Shown here: positions 1 to 11,690 of the stretch, in pieces | Layout: each line of letters opens with the position of its first letter | Numbering within the stretch: the stretch's first letter is position 1 | Source: Euprymna scolopes | Taxonomy: Eukaryota; Mollusca; Cephalopoda; Sepiida; Sepiolidae | Direction: 5' to 3' | Assembly (NCBI GenBank): GCA_024364805.1 | Contig: CM044495.1 | Span: 81,946,414 to 81,967,303 of the forward strand | Length of the DNA: 20,890 bases | Position numbers and translations under genes: made by a program | Notes under the pieces: generated by a model | What the model was told of the DNA's origin: nothing | Seen by the model: only the letters and a program-made list of their open reading frames with translations | Databases searched by the model: none

Positions 1-1462
1 ATAATCATATAAATCTATCCGTTTAGTGATGATAAAATTAGTAAGGAAAAACGTGTTTTCACAGTCTACGAACGAAACCAATTTCAAATTATGAGAATAA
101 GGCAAATGAGAAAATATACGTCGGGCAAATATCGTCTGAAACAGATCCCTCACTCTGAAGAAAATCAAGCATGTGATTTTTTTTTTTACTTTGTTTTATA
201 TATGACTGTAATGATTTATATCTGAACACTTAAATCAATAGCATTATGCTATGAGTTTTTATGAATATCATTGTGAATACTGGCGAAACATGTTTTCCCC
301 AATTTTTGACGGTATGTGTACACTAGTTTCAAGAACATTTGCCCATGCATATTTATAATTCACATTGCACAATGATGCCATAAAGCTTGAAGATAAAATT
401 AAATTTAATGAATCACAGATAATCTGGAAAATTTACATGTTCTCCGCTAGCTAACGGCTTACTTGTAAATAACGTTCATGTACAGCCTGGCTATAATAAC
501 TGATAATGATAATCTAAATGATTTAGTGCATTAAATTTAGTATTAGTTATCAGTGCTAATCATATTTTATGTATTTGTTTGCAAATATCTAATTTTCGCT
601 CTTTTTCTTTTACTTTGTTGAGGCACCGGAATAAATTTAAAATGGCGGTCTCGTTTTATTTTCATTTTATGTTTATCGTTTTTTTAATGAATTGTCTTTA
701 CTTTTGAATCTGCATTTTCGAATCGTTGCTTCTTCGTAATTAGATTAAAACCTCCAACATAGTATCGATTCTTATTGTATCACAATTGTTCTCAGAGAAC
801 ACGGTTTTTCATTAGTTTCTTATTTCATACGTCGTATATTAATTTATATTTGCCACGCACATAATAAATAAAGAACTTCCCGTGATTTAATATGCAAACT
901 AGTTTAAATGTGAGTTCTGTTGTTGTAACAATGGGTCACTCTTTCGTGTATGTTTTATATTCCTTTGAAGGATTGTCGGATATTATAAAAAAAACGAACG
1001 GAAAATGAAAACGAACAGAAAACTGGAAACAAAGAATATCAAATCTAATGCAAAAAAAACAACTAATTTTTTAATAGAATTGTTTGAATATGCAACTATG
1101 TTTTCGTTCTTTTTTCTGTGTTTATAATTTATGCATCAAATGGCTCCAAACTAGACATGATAAAAATTAATGACCGATTTACAATTCATATATTTGTTTG
1201 GAAAAAGAAAATTACCCCTGTAGAAATAATTTCCTGAATTAAAAGCCAAACTCAATTCTGTATTTAATCTGAAGGAATATTACAATCAGGCTTTACTTAA
1301 TGATACTAATAATTATTTCTTGTGGGCTCGTAAAATACGATTGAATATATTTTAAACCATGCGGATTCCGCATTTATTATAACGGAGTCAATTCTCTATT
1401 GAATATTATATTGTACCTAATATAGAGTTGTGATTTCAAAAGTTAAATAAATGATTTGTGTG
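1..1462. other. AT-rich region without recognisable genes
   Basis: I see no convincing coding segment, RNA gene or repeat in this stretch on either strand. It is strongly A+T rich with short poly-T and poly-A runs (for example around 180-187 and 988-995). No reading frame here exceeds about 60 codons. It is consistent with intergenic or intronic DNA. A diverged transposon with no protein-coding part could be missed by eye. Confidence 0.6.
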
Positions 1463-2065
1463 CTGTTTTACATAGTAGTCACCACTTATCAAGGCCCTGG
1501 GGCCACTCGAGGAAAAGGGTTATTGAGTGTAAAGTAATCAATGAGATAATATTGTAGTCGTCGTTAATAATGGAAATTTGGTAGATTTGATTACTTAAGG
1601 GGACGGTTCATCAAGAATTTGTTTATGTTAGACTTGAAGACAACCAAGTTGTAGTCAGCTGGGAAACAGGCAAACGGAAGAGAGTTCCACAGGCGCGCAG
1701 TTCTGAGAAAGGAGCACTGTTCGTGGAATCTACGTTTTGATTTAGGCACAGTCAAAGTGTGTGGAAAGTTACTAACAGTGGTTTCAGCTAGACGCGTGTT
1801 TTTCGAAAAAGATTGGCGAGGAGCTTAGATTAGAGATTAAAACTCTGACGAGCACTTGCTGTGGAAATAACGATAAAATAAGGACAGGCTCGCAACGCCC
1901 CTTCTGTGGGAAAGAGGTTGCAGGGAAGAGAAAAGGGCATCCCCACTAAGTTACGAAGTCTATTTTGTACTCTGTCAAGGCAGGATAACTGCTTCTAGCA
2001 GCTCCTGCTCAGATGTGCCAACAATACTTCATCCCTGCACGTTATTGGCTTTTCAGCAAATCTCG
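1463..2065 (-). mobile_element. Jockey-like LINE, 5'-truncated 3' end (copy A)
   Basis: Read on the minus strand, this is the end of a non-LTR retrotransposon ORF2 plus its short 3' UTR. Visible protein blocks, in order, are a remnant of the EYCCHIWAGA thumb motif (near 2015), LSCLDRVQNRLRNLVG (near 1960), LSHRRGVASLSLFYRYFH (near 1890) and TARLWNSLPFACFPADYNL (near 1680). They are followed by a non-coding tail ending in TGGTGACTACTATGTAAAA near 1465. This block order is typical of the region after the RT thumb in Jockey/CR1-group LINEs. The rest of ORF2 and all of ORF1 are absent, as expected for 5' truncation during target-primed reverse transcription. Blocks fall in more than one frame, so the copy is dead. 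It is closely similar, block by block and in the 3' UTR, to the plus-strand copy at 18451-19375. The family is clear; the exact clade is inferred. Confidence 0.85.
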
Positions 2066-4227
2066 AAACCAAAACATATTATCGTTCTAGCCGAGTCACC
2101 TACCGATGTAGTTTTCAAGTGATAAAATAAGATTTAATATTACACAATTTGAAGAATTGCATGGAATGTTGACATGCGCAGAATGAAGAAAAACATTTCT
2201 GTAAGTTGTAATGAACAGTTGCATTTCACATTGCCGATATATTTCAGTATTCGTTATAATCCGTATTGTATAAATCCTATTATATTCCCTGTTTTTGCGC
2301 TCTGGAATGTATTTTCCTATATAGTAACTGCTACTCTCAATGCACTTTGCCAGAAATTCAATGATGCATCTCTGCTTCTGATACATATCCATGAAAGAGA
2401 TAACTGTCTTAGAGTCAAATTGCCAATATCAGCAACAAAAAATTAAACTTTCTGAACATAAATGCATAAGTTGGAATAAAATAGAAGGCATTACCCTGTG
2501 AACGCCCCTTCGTATATTCATGTATCAATACGTGGTAATTAAGTAGTAATAAGTAGTATGAATAAACATCTACAAGGATAATAGAGCTAAAACGAATAAA
2601 AAATATTACTAGTGAAAAAAAACATTAATATATACAAGTAATAAGTATAGAGATAGATACACATTAATATATATATAATAATAATTAGTAATAAATGGTG
2701 ATATTCACACTAGAAATAAAAAGTAGGTTTAAGGCTCCTAAAAAGCGTACTAGAATTGTCCGCAAGGAGTCGTGGGAAAAGCAATTGTAAAAGCGATATT
2801 CTCTTGAAGGTTGAAGGTAAACTCATCAGTGTGGGCGACCGAAATATACATTCGCGAATTACTTAGGACCTCTATCCAGTCATGGCTGACGAAACAAGAG
2901 CACGCTACCCTCGTGAAGTAAATAAAGGGTTCCGCTCGAAATTCCGTCCAAATTCCCAAGTTTGACAGAAACATTCCCGAGTTCGACAAGATACACATGA
3001 AGAAGGTCGGAGGTTATATCAACCGAAACGTTGTGAATGATGAAGAATAATAATACATATAACCAATCCTCATTTAAAAAATTCAGAAACGTCAATACTA
3101 GGGTTTTCCACAAGAATTTGCAAGGACGTGGGTATAAATGCAAAGTAAGGATTAGGTGTAAGTGACAGCCTTCTGAATGTTGAAAATTTAATCCTCATTA
3201 TAAGACACATAAAGATTATAGTTATAAATAAATTTTATTTGTTAACAGAACGAGATCAAACTACAAATCTTAAAGATTTTCATTCTAAATTTTATACGGA
3301 TTCTGGAATTCGAGATAAAAATTAACGAGTTCAACGAGGCACATCTGACGACAGTTTGAAACATTGTGAGAATTGCATCCAAGATGAGAACAGTTGTCTA
3401 AATAATACAGAACATTCATCTTCTTCTTTGTTTGAAATGACTGTCAATTGTTGCTTCGTGGGAAAATAGAAGCGCTTTTCAAATATATATTTTACATGCA
3501 TATAAATCAGTTATAATTAAATAGTGTCAATCGAGAAAAATGTCATTACAATAAATACATACTTTACTTACGAAAACAAGTGGCGTTACCCTCGTTGTAT
3601 AATATTCTATCATATAAGCCTTGACATTTTTCTCCTGCAAAATATTCGAGAAAAATGCAGATTGTATTTAGGAAATCTAATATATAAGTTAGGAGTTGAC
3701 TAATTTGTTAAGTTTATATAATGTGACTGAGAATTCTCAATAAACAATATACTATTTGTCATTGACAGCACACGGGCTAAGGTCTTTGGTGATTGTCGAC
3801 GATTTGATGAAGACATAGCTATGTACTCAGAATTTCGCCGGAACATAGGAAAGTGTAGTAGATTAACCTCGTGAATTTTGTGAAAGCACTTATATGCAGC
3901 TACCGTTGGCCGAGATTCAGAAAGCTGCAATAAATCTACTTGCATAACTCCAGACAGTAACCATCACTTTCCTTTCATGCTTTTGTGGGTCTAAAAATAG
4001 ACCGCTATTTCACCTTGATGCAATCGTCGACCTGAACCTCAACAAGTATTATACACTACGACTTTGAAAAAGAGACATTGACTAAATCAAGATATATTTA
4101 TTTAGAAAATTCGTGTGGCATCTATTCATCGTGCTTCTTTAACAGAGCCACAGATGGGTATTTAGCAGGAGCTAAATACCCTATGACACTTATGCAAATG
4201 ATTTTGTCGGTGTGCGAGCTGATGTCA

Positions 4228-4315
4228 TAGCGGAGAAAGAGAAAAGACAAAAAAAAAGGCTGGGAGAGAAAAAAAAAAGATATGTTAGAAGCAAGGGACG
4301 GAAAAGAACTTGGGA
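4228..4315 (+). repeat. Purine-rich low-complexity tract
   Basis: The plus strand is almost entirely A and G here, with runs of nine and ten A and repeated GAGAAA and GGAAA words. Long homopurine tracts can form unusual DNA structure and often mark decayed A-rich tails or simple repeats. Nothing in it looks coding: the minus-strand frame through it is mostly F, S and L. Confidence 0.6.
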
Positions 4316-4394
4316 GACCAGAGGATTTCGAAGGATGGATCAATGCGATAAGAGAAATAAAATACAATCCGAACATTGAATTTTAAAAACATGG

Positions 4395-4510
4395 CCAGAA
4401 GATCGTGTGTCGTGGGGTGAGATTTGGAACCACGCACTTAGGAGACAGACAGAGCATGCTGGTGTGAGATACGTGTATGGCTCGTGCTAGCGTGAGAGGC
4501 ATTTAAGCAC
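4395..4510 (-). mobile_element. Possible tRNA-derived SINE remnant
   Basis: On the minus strand, GGTTCCAAATCTCACC (about 4418-4433) resembles the pol III B box found in tRNAs and tRNA-derived SINEs (consensus GGTTCRANNCC). A weak A-box-like word, TAGCACGAGCC, lies about 50 bases upstream at the right general distance. The segment is noticeably more G+C rich than its surroundings. No cloverleaf can be folded convincingly and no poly-A tail or target-site duplication is clear. A chance B box is a real alternative. Confidence 0.28.
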
Positions 4511-5180
4511 TTGTCGACACGTAAGAAATTCATTAACTACATGGCTAACTAAGAGACTTAATGCGATATATTTGAAAGTACAATGAATAAGTGGCTTTTA
4601 TTTCAACTGGAAAAATGTTAATCGTACCCCCCTTTTTTGTGCCTCGGCGACTGTTATTGCATTTACATTAACGTGTTAACATTTACGGCTACGTTTCACT
4701 TCTTCTTTTCCAACGAGGTCTTTAACAAGTTGTAACAGATTCTTTTGGTTCTCTAAAATTTTCCGTCATTTTATTCGTCGACACCAAAAACTGCTTGTGT
4801 TACTCGTTACAACTTAGTATCCGGTTTATTTGATAGTGATCCTCAGCGGTGTTTGCGTAGTAATATAAGTTGCTATTCCCCTCTTTCTATTTAGGAATGT
4901 GTAAATGGAAGCTATTAATATAACCACAAAGAATTCCATTATTTGGTTCGGTATTTGTGTTATTTATTTGATGAACATGTCTATTACAATGAAGTTTATC
5001 CTCTCGTTCACGCTGCATAGTTTGATTGAAGAAAACAAACTGCATGATTTCTTCGATATATCGCTGTGAAAAATCAGGAACCCTCTAACTTTTCTGCCAT
5101 TTACTTTGTTGCATGAGATACCTACCAGTAAATTTCAAACTTACGCCTAATTTTCTTTTAATGGAGAATTCCATAGTATC

Positions 5181-5248
5181 GCATCTAAGTATTATTAAAC
5201 GTTCTTGAAAAGTAGCGTCTAAGTATTATTGAACGTTCTTGAAAAGTA
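5181..5248 (+). repeat. 34-bp tandem duplication
   Basis: Two adjacent 34-base units start at 5181 and 5215. They differ at two positions (A/G at unit positions 3 and 17). A partial third unit of two bases follows. It is not coding and not part of a recognised element; it looks like a young replication-slippage duplication. Confidence 0.9.
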
Positions 5249-5449
5249 GCGAATAACTATGCCTTAATTAACACCTTAATGTATAAATTACCAAGTGTGA
5301 ATGGCGGTTAAAGATGTGACCTTTAAAATCACTGACGTACTGTACATTCGTTGGCAGTTATCTGTCACGATGTTCTCTTGATGTTACGTAAGTCCTGTTC
5401 CTATTTAGATTGACGCAACAGAATATGTTGCATTTACTTCTTTATAATC

Positions 5450-5656
5450 TTGTCGTTGTTTGAACTTATAAAAACACATAATATTGAATTAAATTCGATA
5501 AAATTAAACATAAAATTATTGGTAAGCAATATGGAAAATACGGAATGTCATGTAAAGGAGAACGAGTTATTTGACATTGATGCTCATACTTGTATACACG
5601 CCTTTAAAACTGTTGTCGGAGACGATCTAGAAAGCTCTGGGAATGATGTGCCATAG
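5450..5656 (+). CDS. Orphan short ORF, unknown (possible exon or transposon remnant)
   Basis: I do not recognise this product. The frame is open for 68 codons only if a TTG start is used. The more plausible segment begins at the ATG near 5531 (MENTECHVKENELFDIDAH) and ends at a TAG at 5654-5656, giving about 41 residues. It is acidic and has ordinary protein composition, with better codon variety than surrounding frames. After the stop the same frame continues protein-like for about 20 more codons (SSEVESVNSSLFPEV), which suggests a longer ancestral coding sequence interrupted by a stop. It lies about 300 bases upstream of the LINE fragment at 5960 and could be either its upstream debris or an unrelated gene fragment. 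Confidence 0.25.
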   Translation: MSLFELIKTHNIELNSIKLNIKLLVSNMENTECHVKENELFDIDAHTCIHAFKTVVGDDLESSGNDVP

Positions 5657-5959
5657 AGCAGTGAGGTGGAAAGTGTTAACAGCTCTTTATTTCCTGAGGT
5701 AACCGGATCCAGAGTATTCTTTGGTGTATGATTGCAGAGGTCTCAATATTGCGTATCAATAAAAATTACCTGGAAGGAAATATCAAAGTTACGGTGTGTC
5801 TTACATTACACTTATATATTCAAATGCAGATTTATTTCAATGCCACCCATAAATAAAAAAACATACAGTATTATTTTCGATCAATGCGATAATACAAAAA
5901 GCTAAGGGAGTATTAGTAATCGCTGAATAATTCTCATAAAGGGAGCTTATGTTGTCAGT

Positions 5960-7440
5960 GAAATCTATACGAGGGTTTCCAAACTCATTATTTATGCATA
6001 CATGTTGTCTTCAGTTTAAAGTTATAAGACAATAAACGCCTGGTTAGCAAGTTTATAAAAAATGGTTTTGGATGTCTGATTCCCTGAAAGACGTTGCACT
6101 GTACAGTTAGTCAATGAAGCTAAAACTTCCAATGTCGTCACGTGTTGAGGAAGATAATTTGAGTAAAGCGCGACTTTTCCAGATGCTGTGTAACTCTCCC
6201 GACCCAGTAATGAAGAATTCCCAACCGACGGCAATATCTGGTTGAAAATAGAACGCCAAACAAGCTGTAAAAGATGCAGAATCGACTCTTAAGACGCAAG
6301 AAATACAGTGTTGTGGATTGTAAGAAAGCCGATCTATAGGGGTATACCCAAAATAATCATGGTAAAAAAAAACATGAAACGCAGTGAAAAATTGTTTCGG
6401 AAGAAATCCATAACCTTGAAGAGGCTAAGCGTATTTCTACAGTTGTAGGTCAAAGTAAACAAGGCGCATGGAATACGTGGGGTTAAGAAACAGGGAAATT
6501 ACATGGCACAACATCAAATACATGGAGCCTTAAAAATGAAGCTTTTTTTATAAAAGCAGTCTAAGATATCCAACACCAGTTAATTTTCATGCCTGAAGGG
6601 ATAACTACATCAGATCGATGCAAAGCATGTGGGAAAACTGCCAATCTCAAATATATTCTTTCTTGAAGAATTGATGTTTCGTAAAACCGACGAACAGGAA
6701 AACTATTTAATGGAATTTTCCATAAATTCATTTAACAACTCTATTGCTTTCACTTGATTTCCCTGCGTGCTAGATATATTACATCATAAATTTCAGCTAT
6801 AAAAGTCAAATATATTACTGGATACGAGCATTCCTAAGAAGCTACACCTGGAGACACAATAAAGTATTTAGGAGTGTTGCGGAGCTGCGAAGATATGTGT
6901 GTGGCTGCCAATAAAGCTCAAAATATGACCAGTAGAGCAATTCATTTCGTTAAAAAAGAAAATAATCCAAAATATGTATGTAAAATCGACCGAGATCGTC
7001 ATTGTTTAATAGCTGCACGGACTGGCACGTTGCATTCGACTTGGACCGTCGACTCGTATTTACAGCTGAAATAACCTTAACGGATCAGCGTTCGGATATG
7101 GTCATTTGGAAATATCGTTTATTTGACAAAAGTTTTTCTCGTTTAATTAACGGTTTTATTCGAAAAAATGTTGACTAGGTACATCAGTGTAAGTTCACAA
7201 AAGGTGAAGATCTACGAATGGAATGTGTCAAAATTATCTGGTAAACCATTGTATTTCCTATCGAAGTTGGATGCGAACTCAACCTCCAACCATATAATCG
7301 TGTTTTTTCTCCGTTAGACAAACAAAATACAGAAAGAAAATAAAAGACAAGGCTCTACCTGCATCATCATGGATATGGAAATGCCACAGTTGACAACAAT
7401 CCAAAAAAGTCGGTTGGTATCGTGAGATACTACTGTGGCG
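5960..7440 (+). mobile_element. LINE ORF2 C-terminal half, decayed (second LINE lineage)
   Basis: Plus-strand remnants of a non-LTR retrotransposon C-terminal region, recognised by ordered blocks. SKARLFQMLCNSPDPV (about 6155) and AKQAVKDAESTLKTQE (about 6255) belong to the post-RT segment. EEAKRISTVVGQSKQGAWNT is near 6420. DRCKACGKTANLKYIL (about 6615-6662) is a CxxC knuckle. After an interrupting repeat come SRAIHFVKKENNPKYVCK (about 6930-6985) and DLDRRLVFTAEITLTDQRSD (about 7040), which contains the RPD-like position of the terminal nuclease-like domain, then PIEVGCEL (about 7258). The block order matches LINE C-termini I recall from many marine invertebrates (from memory, no search). 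Several frame changes and stops show it is dead. The 5' boundary is vague (weak similarity from about 5960) and the 3' end probably lies between 7400 and 7560. The RT catalytic core itself is absent. Confidence 0.72.
6665..6862 (+). repeat. Dispersed repeat R, copy 1, inside the LINE
   Basis: About 200 bases with clear direct-repeat similarity to 8726-8938. Shared words include TTGATGTTTCRTAAAAC at the start, TTGCTTTCAC, GTGCTAGATAT, TTACATCATAAATT and, more weakly, a GGAGAYACA motif at the right end. It sits exactly where the LINE's knuckle block should continue and does not read as LINE coding sequence. It therefore looks like an element inserted into the LINE. No open frame, terminal inverted repeat or obvious target-site duplication was seen, so its class is unknown; a MITE, a SINE or an untranslated fragment are all possible. 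Confidence 0.7.
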
Positions 7441-7444
7441 GTTC

Positions 7445-8725
7445 GTATTAGTGGCAATGATGCTTCAACCCCAAAACTCTGCTTATCCTAGAGTCACCAT
7501 CTGATGGAGGCTTTATTGGACGCAATGCTTTTTTAAAAGCAACAATTATTGTAAAAAGCTTTTTTAATGTTTGATACTTAATTGCATCTAAAACCAATCG
7601 ATGTTATTTAATGAGAACAATCAACTCTTATAGTGACTTGAATTGAACTGAAACATTTTTCTCGTGGGGCTTAGTAATTGAATGAGGTAAGATGTGTTTA
7701 CAATAATACAGACCGTTTCTCGTCGACATGCTGATTGCGATAAAGTTGTCCAAGTCACATGCAATGTAATCGATGTCGGGATTAGATTAAGAAAAACTAA
7801 ATTATACTAGTTAAGGAAAATTAAATAATATGCGAGTATATCATTAATATTACTAGGAAATTGTAGCACCTTCATGCCACATGTTTTGCTAGTCGGGGAG
7901 AACGGATATATATCTCCCTGCGGCGACAAAGTAGGAGGAGTTTTTTGGAATGTGGTCACATGACAACAGAACAGGTATTATAGTGCCACCTAAATACAGG
8001 GGAAAACTTGCTAAATCTTTCTCTTGACAACAAAATTGATGCTATGCAAGCTGCTCAATAAAAACTAGATGTACTGCCTAAGAGAATAGTAATACGTCGA
8101 TAAAAAATACTCTTTATTATGTAAAAAGAGAAGATAATGTCTGGGTGAATATTCACTAATATATATAATGACAACAGATGCAACGCTAACCTTGCTAAAG
8201 AATCCCGCGAAAATAGAACATATACCCCCTTACCTCTGCTTTGTATTGAACATTAAATTAAAATTCATCCATTTGAAATAGTAAAATAAATTGAGCACTA
8301 AGTATTGCATACAATATTATAATAAATAGAAATAAGAGAATAATCTCTGCTTTAGATTTAGCGATTTATAATGTGATATATTTCTTAAAAGTATTGTAGA
8401 ATTTTGGTTTGTAGATTAATTTTATTGTATATATGCTTCGAACTGTTATCGTTTCAATGATTTTATACTGACAATATTTAGGTAATTATAACCTTTAACT
8501 TTATTTTGTGCCTATAGCAGGTGCATGAATTACTAAATAAATATAAATACACTTTATAGAATTGTTTATGCCAAGTTTCAATGTTCTCTGATCTATTATG
8601 AGAACTGATGCACATATAGTTTTGAGGACTATATATAACAATACAATTTAGATAAACATAGTTTAATTAATCGTATACGTTAACGACTAAAATTAGATAA
8701 TGTTTCGGCACTAAATAATCCCATG
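7445..8725. other. AT-rich region, unassigned
   Basis: After the LINE remnant fades I see no gene. The first hundred bases may be LINE 3' UTR. A slightly more G+C rich patch at about 7861-8000 (around TCTCCCTGCGGCGACAAAG) has no open frame and no recognised motif. The remainder is A+T rich, with no long frame on either strand. Confidence 0.5.
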
Positions 8726-8938
8726 AAAATTGATGTTTCATAAAACTGACGAAGAGCAAAACAATTTTTCCATTGAATTTTCTATAAATGTATTTATTAA
8801 ATTAAATCGATTGCTTTCACCTGATGCTCATGCGGTGCTAGATATCTTACATCATAAATTGCAACTATAAACGTCATATTCTAGTAATGATAATTAACAG
8901 ATGTGCATGATCTCGAATAACTGGGAGATACATAAGTG
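8726..8938 (+). repeat. Dispersed repeat R, copy 2
   Basis: Second copy of the repeat at 6665-6862, same orientation, roughly three quarters identical by eye with small indels. Best conserved are GAAAATTGATGTTTCATAAA at the left, TTGCTTTCACCTGAT in the middle and TACATCATAAATTGCAACTA toward the right. Unlike copy 1, this one is not flanked by recognisable LINE protein blocks. That supports R being an independent repeat rather than part of the LINE. Confidence 0.7.
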
Positions 8939-9189
8939 CAGTCTACGACTATGTATTCAATTTATAGTGTGTTCTTTGAAATAAGGGGATATTGCAGGAC
9001 AACCGCAGACTGTGAGTAGAATAAGTGTATTGGATAATCAGAAAATAAATAGCGGTGCATATATTATTTCTGCAGAAGCTGATTGAAACGACACGTATGA
9101 ATACAAACAGATTCCAATGGAAGTTTAATAAAAAAAAATATAGTGCAACAAATATTATTACACGTGCGCTTCGCTCAAAAACGTGCAGG

Positions 9190-9395
9190 TCAATACAGAA
9201 AGCATTCTGAAAGAGAATAATTTCTTCAATTCATCAAGAGCCTTCAAATAGAACAGATTCACCAGCCCAAATATAACAATACAACTCCATACATGATCTG
9301 ATAGTAGATTTCTAGAGATAGGAGATAGCTTCGGTATCAGTCTTCAATAATTCTGGTGACAAAGGACACCATTCAGTTGCCGCCTCAGTAGCCTC
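9190..9395 (-). mobile_element. Jockey-like LINE fragment (copy C), thumb region
   Basis: On the minus strand a short, badly decayed piece of reverse transcriptase thumb coding sequence is visible. It has a tract resembling the LGVLxRxxxYFTPxxLLxIYK block (about 9325-9390), then DNA aligning with the MEYCCHIWAG block (about 9260-9300, best read as CYIWAGES). It aligns directly at nucleotide level with the fragment at 11450-11690: both contain CAATTCATCAAGARC and TCTGATNGTAGATTT on the plus strand. Frame changes are frequent. It lacks the downstream SLFYRYF and WNSLP blocks seen in copies A and B, so the piece is internal or its ends have decayed beyond recognition. Confidence 0.6.
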
Positions 9396-11449
9396 CTTTC
9401 TCATTCGCAAAACCTTTGAGTTTTTAATCTAGTACACCACCTGATAGACACTAAGTTTTTTTTCTGAGTCACAGAATTCATTAAGAAAAAGCTCGTTCTG
9501 TTGCAGTTATCCTAATTGTAATCCCTGTAAGTATATACCAGGTTATGAATAAGACAGCTACAGCAGTAAACCTAGATATATCTAAGCTTTTCTGGCGGTC
9601 GGGCAGGATCGTATTTTCAAGAAAAAATAAATCATATGTTTATATTGGATGAATACTTAATATAATTAAATCAATCTTTCTCAGATAAAAGAAAACCCCA
9701 GTTGTTTTTCTCGGTGATCGTACTTCAAATAATATGATATAAACGCGGGTTTGTTTCTGACGTTGACCCTTAGACCTTTATTATTCCTGATCTGATGCAT
9801 AATTTTTTCTAAAATTGGATGGAAGTAAGATAAGAATTCCCTGATATATAACAGCTTTAATTTTTAGTCAAGGTATGATCACAAGCATGTAATAGTTCTA
9901 TAATTGAGAATTTTTGGCTTTTCTTGCTGAGATTCAATCTGGATAAATATAATCTACAAAGTATGACCATTCTCTATACACAGTATTTGTCTATGGGCAA
10001 AATTAATTGTATTTTCTGATACTGTTTATCGTTTCTGTCCTCGGTCTGTGAAGAATATTTTTTTTTTTTAAATGAAGTAATTATATGTTTGACTCCAACT
10101 TTTCTAGATTCTGGACGTTTCGCCAATTTTTTTTTTCTCGTAGGGAGAGAAAATAATAACGACACTTAGCTCAATATTCTCTTATATATATAGGCCTATC
10201 TGGGAGGATCGCTGAATAATCCCGTCACTATGCACCTAATATATCAGATCGAGTCATAAATATTTCTCAGACGATTTGTTGAAAGATCATTGAAGTGTTT
10301 CCGGCCAAAGTTCCAACGACTCTTACGTATCAAAACCAATAAGATGCTGCCTCCGAACTGTAACGCGAATTTCAACCTGTATTAAAAATCGACGAAGTTG
10401 ATTCAATGCCGCTTTCCAGCTTCCTGCGCACAACTTAGTGTTTCAATTATCGACGCCTAATGAGAGATTATCATTTTGCTTCGAAGCGATGATAAGTCAT
10501 TACGACAGGATGAACTTGTAGATTATTAAAAGTGAAAGGAAATAGATTTCCATCTTCCATTTCCTATAATTCGGTCGATTATTGCATTTTTCAATAAACC
10601 AGCCATGAACAGTCTAATATTGGCTTGCAAAGAAGCAGCTGCCGTATGATTAGGCATCAGTTAATTTTTAGACACTTCAGAGTATGGAAAGAGCGATCAG
10701 TTTTCAAGTGGTTGAAGAGTGAAATTTTATTTTTATCATGGATTAATTGAAACCATATCTCCTCACGTCATAATTATATGATTTCCTGTCATTGCATAAC
10801 CCTTGCCTTCGATAACAAATCAGTTTCAAACGATTCTTCTTGTCACTTTTTTCTTGTAGCTTTCTGGCATCTGGCAAGCCACTGAAGATTACTTGTGCGT
10901 AATCTCATGAATGCATACTGCGGGAACTACTTTTTTCATGGTGCATATATAATCATACATATATCGTTTGATAGATACGTAGATATATATTAAGTATATT
11001 TACACATGTGACTGATTATATATATATATATATGTATGTGCGCGCGTGTGCGTTATGTGTACGTGTTATGGAAATCGATCGAAACAAGGCGTGAAGCAAC
11101 TTGATGTAAAGATTTAACAAGAACGAGAGCTGATTATCGCAAAGACAAGAGATGCATGTTGACCTTAATTGTGGAACAAACAAGGTGATAGGTAGAAGCA
11201 AAATGATAAGTAGAAAGAAGGTTCCACAACATTGCAGTCTTTGGAAAGAAGCTACTGGAATATGTAGCTGTATTACAACGCGATAATTATAACAGCGGGT
11301 TTATGGGGACCGCTCGACTAACGAGTAAAACGAGATAGAACAAAGAAAACAGGGAATATATGAGAATATACTAAATAACACAGGTCAGAATAGTATTTGT
11401 TAAAAACCTAAGACTAGCCATATCACGTTTGTGAGAGAAGCTACGTTTA
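9396..11449. other. AT-rich region, unassigned, with a short TA/TG repeat
   Basis: About 2 kb with no supportable gene. A minus-strand frame at 9974-10165 is lysine-rich low-complexity coding and unlikely to be real. A TA run followed by TG/CG dinucleotides lies at about 11017-11054. The segment at 10200-10460 is somewhat less A+T rich but has no recognisable motif. No tRNA, hairpin terminator or protein homology was seen. Confidence 0.5.
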
Positions 11450-11690
11450 AGAAGAAATTGTTAAGCTAATAAAATTACAGATATGTTTCGGCAATTCATC
11501 AAGAACTTTAAAATTGGGCATATATTCACTATCCCAATTATGACAACAGTAATGGTCTGATTGTAGATTTGTAAAGATAAACGAATCTTCGGGTAGGTGA
11601 AAATATTTAGAGAGATAGAGGGAACCGATTTTTAGAAAAGCAAAAATAACAATAACAAACACGATAGATTTATTATATGAACACAAAATT
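11450..11690 (-). mobile_element. Jockey-like LINE fragment (copy D), thumb region
   Basis: A minus-strand frame open for 79 codons carries the end of a reverse transcriptase thumb. FLKIGSLYLSKYFHLPEDSF corresponds to the usual KxxGFLYRxRKYFxPxDLxTIYK segment. Next come the YCCHNWDS motif (about 11538-11560), VLDELPKHICNFI for the LDRVQKxI block, and SLTISS. It is one of four fragments of the same protein region in this window and is most like the one at 9190-9395. The intact frame across 79 codons is unusual for such a short relic. The missing IRPxMEYC lead-in and loss of the tail show it is still only a fragment. Confidence 0.68.

Larger units (their letters stand above)
2066..5180. other. 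AT-rich region, unassigned
   Basis: No gene is supported here. Two overlapping minus-strand frames (2750-2998 and 2880-3143) and one at 3700-3945 (81 codons, starting MQVDLLQLSESRPTVAAY) are open, but none has splice signals, a known motif or a neighbouring coding segment that I recognise. The last has a rather protein-like composition for about 60 residues and may be old transposon coding sequence. A purine-rich tract lies at about 4228-4315. A tRNA-like SINE candidate is listed separately at 4395-4510. The rest shows short A/T runs only. Confidence 0.5.

Noticed and set aside
2096-2446. Overlapping frames of 98 codons (minus) and 90 codons (plus)
   Set aside because: Neither has recognisable motifs, splice signals or a coding-like neighbour. 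Two opposite open frames over the same DNA are expected by chance at this length.
6022-6234. Minus-strand 70-codon frame
   Set aside because: It lies antisense to recognisable plus-strand LINE blocks (SKARLFQMLCNSPDPV and neighbours), so it is a shadow.
6615-7330. Host zinc-finger or nuclease gene suggested by the CxxC block and RPD-like motif
   Set aside because: Block order and surrounding sequence match a LINE C-terminus, and the reading frame is broken repeatedly.
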